NCBI RefSeq assembly: GCF_040813715.1
Contig: NZ_JBFOCH010000005.1
Strand: one strand, 5' to 3'
DNA: 64,000 nucleotides
From: Mesorhizobium_K marinum
Lineage (GTDB): Bacteria; Pseudomonadota; Alphaproteobacteria; Rhizobiales; Rhizobiaceae
The position numbers were made by a program, and so were the translations under genes. The notes below the pieces were generated by a model, which saw only the letters and a list, made by a program, of their open reading frames with translations, had not been told where the DNA came from and did no database searches. Positions 58,212 to 64,000 of this stretch are shown here, piece by piece (within the stretch, counting starts at the first letter, position 1; each line of letters begins with the position of its first letter).

Positions 58212-58490
58212 ATGACCGAAAGGGCAGTCCTCGTATCCATCCGCGGTCGCGTGCAGGGCGTCGGCTACCGCATGTGGACGGCGCGGCAGGCCCGTGCGCT
58301 CGGGCTTCGCGGCTGGGTGAAGAACGAGCCGGACGGCTCGGTCGCCGCGCTGGTCGGCGGCGCCGACGCCGCCGTGCAGGAGATGCTCGACCTGTTCTGG
58401 ATCGGCCCGTCGGCGGCGCATGTCGCCCGGGTCGAGGATTGTCCGGCGGACCATGACGGCCTGCCGGACGACTTCAGCCAGCTGCGATAG
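58212..58490 (+). CDS. acyP: Acylphosphatase
   Basis: 92 residues. VSIRGRVQGVGYRMWTARQARALGLRGWVKNEPDGSV contains the catalytic Arg and Asn. Hydrolyses acyl phosphates such as acetyl or carbamoyl phosphate. Confidence 0.95.
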   Translation: MTERAVLVSIRGRVQGVGYRMWTARQARALGLRGWVKNEPDGSVAALVGGADAAVQEMLDLFWIGPSAAHVARVEDCPADHDGLPDDFSQLR

Positions 58491-58507
58491 GCAGGGCCCG
58501 CCGGCGA

Positions 58508-59329
58508 TCAGTTCGCGGCGGCGTCGAATTCGCCGGCGCGCGCCTCGGCGATCTTCTGCGCCAGCACCTCGTGTCCGAGCGCGCCGAACACCACCTCGCT
58601 GCCGACCACGTAGGACGGCGTCCCGGTGATCGCCAGGCGATTGGCAAGCTCGTAGGTCTTCTCGAAGGCCGCGGCGATTTCCGGGTTCTTCATTTCCTCG
58701 CGAAGCTTGCCCTCGTCGGCGCCGAGCGACAGCGCGATTTTCATCGCCGTCGCTTCGGTGGCGCGGCCGGGCGCGCCGAGAAGCTGGTTGTGGAAGTCGC
58801 CGTACTTCTCCGGCATCAGGGCGCGGAAGGCCATCGAGACGACATGCGCCTTGGACGAATCCGGGCCGAGGATCGGGAATTCCTTGAGCACGAAGCGGAG
58901 GTCGGGATCGGCTGCCGTCAGCGTCAGCATGTCTTCCTGCGCGCGTTTGCAGTAGCCGCAGTTGTAGTCGTAGAACTCGACGATCGTGGTCTTGCCGTCC
59001 GGGTTGCCGACGATGCCGTCATAGGAGGCATTGAAGATATCGGCCTTGGCCGCCTTGATGACCTCGAGGTTGGCGACGCGCTGCTCCTCGCGTTGCTCGG
59101 TCTCCAGCGCCTGCTGCATCTCGATCAGGATTTCGGGGTTTTCCAGCAGGTAGCCGCGGATGATCGTCTCGACCTGCGAACGGTCGACCGTTCCGTCGGC
59201 CGACGCAAGCGTCAGCGCCTGCGCGTCCGTCGCGTTCGCGACATCGGGCCGCCCGGCCACATAACCTACCGCCAGCATTCCCAGGGAAACCGCAAGGGCC
59301 GTCCCGCCAAGCCAAACCGCGTTTCTCAT
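58508..59329 (-). CDS. DsbA-family thiol oxidoreductase
   Basis: 273 residues. Signal anchor (WLGGTALAVSLGMLAVGYVAG), a linker with a ScsC/BdbD-like dimerisation helix, then a thioredoxin fold with VEFYDYNCGYCKRAQED (CxxC) and cis-Pro loop ITGTPSYVVG. ATG 59329 follows AAGGACG. Periplasmic disulfide enzyme. Confidence 0.93.
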   Translation of the reverse strand: MRNAVWLGGTALAVSLGMLAVGYVAGRPDVANATDAQALTLASADGTVDRSQVETIIRGYLLENPEILIEMQQALETEQREEQRVANLEVIKAAKADIFNASYDGIVGNPDGKTTIVEFYDYNCGYCKRAQEDMLTLTAADPDLRFVLKEFPILGPDSSKAHVVSMAFRALMPEKYGDFHNQLLGAPGRATEATAMKIALSLGADEGKLREEMKNPEIAAAFEKTYELANRLAITGTPSYVVGSEVVFGALGHEVLAQKIAEARAGEFDAAAN

Positions 59330-59388
59330 CGTCGCTCGTCCTTTGTCCAGTTCTGTCCCGGCTCTGTCGCCGCGGGCGCCGGGAAGGT

Positions 59389-60783
59389 TCACTTCTTTTT
59401 CTTCGGCGCCTTGTAGTTGATGATGTCCTGCGCCCTCACCCAGGCCGGCTCGCCGCGCTTCAGCTTCTGCTGCGCGCGCATGGCGAAGATCTTCGCCTGC
59501 TGATAGTTACCGCTGTAATAATAGCCTTCCGCCGTCGCCAGTTCGGCTTCCGGCACCTGGCCCAGCTGGCCATAGGCCTGCGCAAGGTAGGAATAGCCGT
59601 TGAAGTTCTCCTTGTCGCGCGACAGGCCGTCATTGATTGCGGCCACCGCCTTCTTCAGCTGTTCCGGCTTGCCGGTCGCGATCAACGCCTGACCGTACTC
59701 GATCTTGATGATACTCGACTTCGCCGGGTCGAGCTGGGCGGCGCGCGCGAAGGCTTCGGCGGCCTTTGCCGGCTGGTTGGCGCGCAGGAGCACGTCGCCG
59801 CGCAATTCGTGGAAATACGGATTGTCCGGCTGCTGCTTGATCAGCGCGTCCGCCTTCTTCAACGCGCTGCGGGGATTGCCGTTGATCATCGCCGACAGCG
59901 CTTCGCCATACTGTGCGGGCAGGCTGCCCGGCATCTTCTTGAACAGGCGCGAGGCCGCCGCCTGCCCCTGCGTGTAGACCGCGATCTTGGCGCGCATCAT
60001 GTCGTGGCGCAGCTGCAGCGCCGCCGTATCCTTGTTGCCGAAATGCGCGCTGGACTTGACCAGCGTCTCGAGGTTCGCGATGCGGTCGCGCGGCATCGGG
60101 TGACTGACCTTGTAGGGGTCGACCTTGGCGCCCGACAGCGACAGGGCGCTCTGGAAGCGCTGGAAGGTCACGAGCATGCCGTTGCCGGACTGGCCGGTCG
60201 CCTCGAGATACTTGATCGCCGACTGGTCGGCGGCCGCCTCCTCGGCGCGCTGGTAGCTGAGCAGGCCGCGCCGCACGGCTTCGCCGCCGCCGGCCGCGAT
60301 GCCGACGCCGGCCTGGGCCAGCCCGTCGGTGTTCGTCGCCGCACCCGCCGCCACCGCGCCGACGCCGAGCAGCGAGGCGATCACCGCCATGGTCTGCGCG
60401 CGGGCAAGCTGGTCGCGCAGGCGCTCCTGGTGGCCGCCGGCGATATGGCCGGCCTCGTGCGCGATCACGCCGATGATCTCGTTCGGCGTCTCGGCCTGCA
60501 GCAGCGCGCCGGTGTGGATGAACATGCGCCGCCCGGCCACGAAGGCGTTGAAGCTCGGATTGTTGACGAGGATGATGTCGATGCCCGACTTCGAAAGTCC
60601 CGCCGCCTTGAAGATCGGCCGCGCATAGTCGCGCACCAGAGCCTCGATCTCGGCGTCGCGGACGATCGGCACCCTGCCCTGCGCGAACGCGGCCACCGAT
60701 GCGGAGGCCACGATTGCGCCCGCAAGCGCGATAGCTCCGGCGGCTCGGGCAAGTCTGGTCAGCGGTCGAAGCGGTCCGGTCAT
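59389..60783 (-). CDS. M48-family metalloprotease with TPR repeats (BepA-like)
   Basis: About 464 residues. Signal peptide ends VAAFA|QG. Zinc motif HEAGH, with the third ligand in EEAAADQSAIKYL. C-terminal TPR region about 300-450. BepA-like proteins degrade or assemble outer-membrane proteins. ATG 60783 gives a normal signal; the upstream ATG pair at 60840-60843 has a better ribosome site (GGGGA). Confidence 0.9.
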   Translation of the reverse strand: MTGPLRPLTRLARAAGAIALAGAIVASASVAAFAQGRVPIVRDAEIEALVRDYARPIFKAAGLSKSGIDIILVNNPSFNAFVAGRRMFIHTGALLQAETPNEIIGVIAHEAGHIAGGHQERLRDQLARAQTMAVIASLLGVGAVAAGAATNTDGLAQAGVGIAAGGGEAVRRGLLSYQRAEEAAADQSAIKYLEATGQSGNGMLVTFQRFQSALSLSGAKVDPYKVSHPMPRDRIANLETLVKSSAHFGNKDTAALQLRHDMMRAKIAVYTQGQAAASRLFKKMPGSLPAQYGEALSAMINGNPRSALKKADALIKQQPDNPYFHELRGDVLLRANQPAKAAEAFARAAQLDPAKSSIIKIEYGQALIATGKPEQLKKAVAAINDGLSRDKENFNGYSYLAQAYGQLGQVPEAELATAEGYYYSGNYQQAKIFAMRAQQKLKRGEPAWVRAQDIINYKAPKKKK

Positions 60784-60908
60784 GGCGGTCACGACAGGTA
60801 AACGAGCGAAGCGACGATGGAAAGGCGCAGCCTGAGTCATCATGAACTTGTGATCCCCATATCAATCAGGCATTTGTGCGGCGCAACCGGCCAGGGAACA
60901 GGCAGAAC

Positions 60909-62077
60909 ATGGCGATAGCGATCTCGAGGCGCGGCGACGTCGAGCCGTTTCACGCAATGGACATTCTTGCCGAGGCCAACCGGCTCAAGGCGGCGGGAAA
61001 GCCGATCGTGTCGATGGCCGTCGGCCAGCCCTCCGACCCGGCGCCGCTCGCGGTCCGCGAGGCGGCGGCGAAAGCGCTCGCCGGCGGCCGCATCGGCTAC
61101 ACCGACGCGCTCGGCCTTGCGCCGCTGCGCCAGGCGATCTCCGCGCACTACGCCCAACACTACGGCGTCGANNNCAACACTACGGCGTCGAAGTGCCGAC
61201 CGCGCGAATCGCCGTGACGACAGGGTCCTCCGCAGCCTTCAACCTCGCCTTCCTCGCCATGTTCGATCCCGGCGACCGCGTCGCCATCGCCGCGCCCGGC
61301 TATCCGGCCTATCGCAACATCATGGCCGCGCTCGGCCTCGAGGTCGTCGAGATCGAGCTCGACGGCGCCGCCTACCTGCACCGCGAGCACCTGCGCGCCG
61401 CGCATGCGCAGAAGCCGCTGACAGGGGTGCTCTTCGCCAGCCCGGCCAATCCGACCGGCGCGGTCATCCCGCAGGCCGACCTCAAGGCGCTGATCGAGGA
61501 AGCCGCATCGCTCGGCGTCGCCGTGATCTCCGACGAGATCTACCACCGCCTCGCCTATTCGGCCCCCGACGTCACTGCGCTCGGCTTCGACCCCGACGTG
61601 ACGGTCATCAACTCGTTTTCGAAATACTACTGCATGACCGGCTGGCGGATCGGCTGGATGGTGCTTCCCGAAAAGCTGGTGCGGCCGGTCGAGCGGATCG
61701 CCCAGAGCCTCTACATCTCCGCGCCGGAACTCTCGCAGGTCGCCGCGATCGAAGCCTTCGGCGCAACCGCCGAACTGGAGGCCGTCAAGGCGCGCTATGC
61801 CTGGAACCGCGAATTGCTGGCCGCCCGCCTGCCCGAACTCGGCTTTGCGCTCGCCGCGCCGATGGACGGCGCGTTCTACGCCTTCTGCGACGTCTCCCGG
61901 CTGACCAACGACAGCATGGCCTTTGCACGGCGCATGCTGGCCGAGGCGCATGTGGCGGCGACGCCCGGTCGCGACTTCGACCCGCTGGCCGGCCATCGCT
62001 ACATGCGCTTCTCCTACGCCGGCAGCCACGACGACATGGAGACCGCGCTCGACCGCATCGCCCGCTGGCTGGGTTGA
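60909..62077 (+). CDS. Class I/II aminotransferase, split by a short nnn junction
   Basis: About 384 residues once the 17-base copy and nnn at 61172-61174 are collapsed (AHYAQHYGVEVPTARIAVTTGSS). NPTGAVIP, ISDEIYHRLAY and SFSKYYCMTGWRIGWM carry the PLP Lys. Aspartate/tyrosine-type; substrate not resolved. Divergent from the M48 gene. Confidence 0.9.
61155..61191. repeat. Short assembly junction (nnn at 61172-61174)
   Basis: caacactacggcgtcga occurs at 61155-61171 and again from 61175. The only junction in the last 20 kb. Confidence 0.85.
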
Positions 62078-62093
62078 CGGCGCGAATGCCCGG

Positions 62094-62342
62094 CTAATGC
62101 TTGCGCGCCTGCACGAGGTAGGCGTCGATCTCGCTCTCGCCCAGCCATTTCATGGCTTCAAGGCGGTGCAGGCCCTCCACCAGGATATGTCGCTTGCCGT
62201 CGTGGCGGACCTGGATCGGCGTCTTCAGCCCGTTCTCGACGATGTCCTCAGCCAGGAGCCGCACCGTTTCGGGGTGCAGCGTCTTGCGGCGCGCGGTGGG
62301 AACATAGACCCCCTCGGTAGGCACCTTGATCACGCGCAGCAT
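62094..62342 (-). CDS. ParB N-terminal-domain (sulfiredoxin-like) protein
   Basis: 82 residues from ATG 62342 (AGGGGA upstream). TVRLLAEDIVENGLKTPIQVRHDGKRHILVEGLHRLEAMKWLGE is the ParB/Srx nucleotide-binding fold with GxHR. A stand-alone domain, with no HTH for segregation. Role unknown. Converges with the aminotransferase, 16 bases between stops. Confidence 0.85.
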   Translation of the reverse strand: MLRVIKVPTEGVYVPTARRKTLHPETVRLLAEDIVENGLKTPIQVRHDGKRHILVEGLHRLEAMKWLGESEIDAYLVQARKH

Positions 62343-62412
62343 GCTGATGTCCCCTGCCTCGATTTGCCAAGGCATAGAGGCTTGCCGCGCCGGAGCCAAG
62401 TCCGGCGGCGGG

Positions 62413-63465
62413 CTATGGGCAGGGATTGCCGACGCGCTGGTGCACGGCGTCGACCGCGTCCTGCATCTCCTTTGTCCAGGCCACGTCGGCGGCCGCGAGC
62501 GCGGTTTCCAGATGCGCCATCGTCGTCGCCCCGATGATGCTCGATGCGACGAAGTCCTGGTTGAGCACGAAGGCGGCGGCAAACAGCGCCGGTTCCATGC
62601 CGAAGTCCTGCGCGAGCGCGCAATAGTCGGCGATGGCTTCCGCCGCGTTCGGCGTCTCGTAGCGCTGGCCCCGGTTGAACAGCGTCGAGCGCGCGCCTTC
62701 CGGCCTTGCGCCGTTCGCGTATTTGCCGGTGAGATAGCCCTGCCCGAGCGGCGAATAGGCCAGCAGCGCCACGTCCTCGCGTTCGCAGACCTCGGCGAGG
62801 TTCACCTCGAAGGTGCGGTTGACCAGATTGTAGGCGTTCTGGATCGACGCCACGCGCGGGCCGATGCCCTTGTCGGCCTCGGCGACGAACCGCATGACGC
62901 CCCAGGAGCTTTCGTTCGAGACGCCGAAATGGCGGATCTTTCCTGCCTTCACCAGTTCGTCCAGCGCGCCGAGCGTCTCCTCGATCGGCGTCTCGTCGTC
63001 GTAGCGGTCCGCCGGCCACTTGCCGTAGCGGGTCGGGTTCGATCCCCACATCACCTTCCGCTCGGGAAAATGCAGCTGGTAGAGGTCGATGTAGTCCGTC
63101 TGCAGGCGCCGCAGGGACTTGTCGATCGCGTCGAATATGTCGGCCCGCACAAGCTTGGAGGGACGGCCGCCGCGGAACCATTCCATCTGCGTGCGGCCGA
63201 CGACCTTGCTGGCGACGATGACGCGGTCGCGGTTGCCCCGCGCCTTCATCCAGTTGCCGACGATGCGCTCGGTGCTGCCCTGCGTCTCGGCGTTCGGGGG
63301 AATGGAATAGAGTTCGGCCGTATCGAGGAAGTTGACGCCCCGCGAAAACGCCAGGTCCATCTGCGCGAGGCCTTCGGCCTCGGTGTTCTGCTGCCCCCAG
63401 GTCATGGTTCCGAGGCAGATTCTCGAAACGGAGAGGTCGGTGCGACCGAGGCGTCGCATGTCCAT
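62413..63465 (-). CDS. Aldo/keto reductase (Tas-like)
   Basis: 350 residues. LGRTDLSVSRICLGTMTWG and NFLDTAELY (catalytic Asp, Tyr), the VASKV Lys, LYQLHFP His, and C-terminal SSIIGATTMAHLE for NADP. NADPH-dependent carbonyl reductase; physiological substrate unknown. Confidence 0.93.
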   Translation of the reverse strand: MDMRRLGRTDLSVSRICLGTMTWGQQNTEAEGLAQMDLAFSRGVNFLDTAELYSIPPNAETQGSTERIVGNWMKARGNRDRVIVASKVVGRTQMEWFRGGRPSKLVRADIFDAIDKSLRRLQTDYIDLYQLHFPERKVMWGSNPTRYGKWPADRYDDETPIEETLGALDELVKAGKIRHFGVSNESSWGVMRFVAEADKGIGPRVASIQNAYNLVNRTFEVNLAEVCEREDVALLAYSPLGQGYLTGKYANGARPEGARSTLFNRGQRYETPNAAEAIADYCALAQDFGMEPALFAAAFVLNQDFVASSIIGATTMAHLETALAAADVAWTKEMQDAVDAVHQRVGNPCP

Positions 63466-63566
63466 GGTCGGCTCCTGAAGATTCGCGTGAGAGGTTCGGT
63501 CAGGGTGGTAGACCGTTTTTCCCGGGGATGGAACGCCTTGCCGGCAGATAAAACGCCGGCCTGCGC

Positions 63567-64000
63567 TCAGCGCCTCGCCTTGGCGAGCGCGCGGCGCTTG
63601 GCCTCGTCGATCAGCCCGTTCGCCACCTGCATGCGCTGCAGCGCGCGCTGCCTCAACTGCGGCGGCACGCGGTCCGGATGGTTCTTCAGCGCGAAGACGC
63701 GCCGCAGGCGGCCGAAGTCGACCTCCGCCGCACCGTCCAGCCCGAGTTCGATCGCGATCGCCTCTGGTTCGGTCGAAAGCCCCTCCAGCGCCGGCATGTC
63801 GGCGCGCGCCGCCTCGCCCGCGTCGCCGGCCTCTTCGACGCCGACCGCTCCGAGCACTGCCCGCAGTTCCGCCTCTATGTCCTCGCTGGCGGCGCTGTAT
63901 TCCGCCGCCGCGTCGCCAGGTGTCACCCGGATGCGGCCGGAATGCAGTTCTTCCGCGACGGCGAGATAGTCGAACGGAATGGTCGTCCGCGGGGGAGCGT
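63567..64000 (-). CDS. C-terminal part of a protein with a J-domain-like HPD motif
   Basis: Open to the right edge. 144 visible residues, reading from APPRTTIPFDYLAVAEEL to ALAKARR. An acidic Ala/Glu-rich middle precedes VDFGRLRRVFALKNHPDRVPPQLRQRALQRMQVANGLIDEAKRR. The HPD with flanking helices resembles a terminal DnaJ domain, which would make it a DnaK co-chaperone-like protein. The N-terminal domain is outside the window. Confidence 0.6.
   Translation of the reverse strand, partial: APPRTTIPFDYLAVAEELHSGRIRVTPGDAAAEYSAASEDIEAELRAVLGAVGVEEAGDAGEAARADMPALEGLSTEPEAIAIELGLDGAAEVDFGRLRRVFALKNHPDRVPPQLRQRALQRMQVANGLIDEAKRRALAKARR

Noticed and set aside
1..64000. tRNA, rRNA, CRISPR, prophage or transposase genes
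   Set aside because: I looked for cloverleaf/CCA ends, regular short spaced repeats, and transposase or integrase motifs on both strands and saw none.

Overview
The window looks like chromosome of a GC-rich alphaproteobacterium of the Rhizobiales, most likely a Phyllobacteriaceae member (Mesorhizobium/Aminobacter-like). Evidence: the block glyA-nrdR-ribD-ribE-[insert]-ribH-nusB, an LdtR/L,D-transpeptidase pair, a rhizobial host-attachment-family protein, Mg-type HemB, Bpt, and GTG/ATGA translational coupling throughout. No rRNA, tRNA, CRISPR array, insertion sequence or prophage was seen. The sequence is a draft: 23 N junctions (21 single n, two nnn) are each flanked by near-identical copies of the same 17-340 bases. 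In three multi-copy stretches the copies alternate between two SNP haplotypes (A-B-A or A-B-A-B), so the scaffold appears to stitch two closely related strains. About 14 genes are therefore interrupted artificially; they are annotated as intact genes with an assembly break, not as pseudogenes.

Layout. 1-1343: end of an ectoine-type catabolic pair (EutB-like dehydratase, DoeB/EutE-like deacylase), divergent from an IclR regulator (1492-2370). 2472-12671: a carbohydrate locus with a rhamnose-mutarotase-like protein, CUT1 ABC permeases and binding protein, a Gfo/Idh/MocA dehydrogenase, an unassigned cytoplasmic glycosidase-like protein, an amidohydrolase/lactonase, an SDR dehydrogenase and the ABC ATPase. 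12734-19894: two tandem exported DUF3604 (PHP-like) proteins with an unknown exported protein, a membrane-anchored parvulin PPIase and a HupE/UreJ permease. 20428-25021: a 58-aa protein, a universal stress protein, a host-attachment-family protein and a KefB-type antiporter, with two FNR/FixK-type boxes. 25176-33804: an envelope operon (PepSY, cytochrome b, GT2, lipid-A-synthase-N-like protein, GT39) divergent from a two-component system, followed by a TPC-motif P1B ATPase and a VIT/CCC1 transporter.

33923-41861: an HpcH/HpaI aldolase, an MFS transporter, and the conserved glyA-nrdR-riboflavin-nusB block interrupted by an unknown gene on the other strand. 42212-51549: VOC proteins, L,D-transpeptidase and LdtR, a CoA-ester hydrolase, hemB, an SLC13 permease, a DUF2270 protein and a 47-aa ORF. 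51661-64000: a LacI regulator with two palindromic operators, two VOC proteins, RDD protein, Bpt, EamA, CAP lipoprotein, AI-2E family permease, acylphosphatase, DsbA, M48 peptidase-TPR, aminotransferase, ParB-like protein, aldo/keto reductase, and an incomplete gene at the right edge.

How they work together: the 2.5-12.7 kb locus reads as uptake of a glycoside by the ABC system, intracellular cleavage, then non-phosphorylating oxidation (mutarotase, dehydrogenase, lactonase). A KDR-type aldolase lies 21 kb away and could be a later step. The 25-34 kb region reads as a sensor-controlled envelope-modification and metal-export region.
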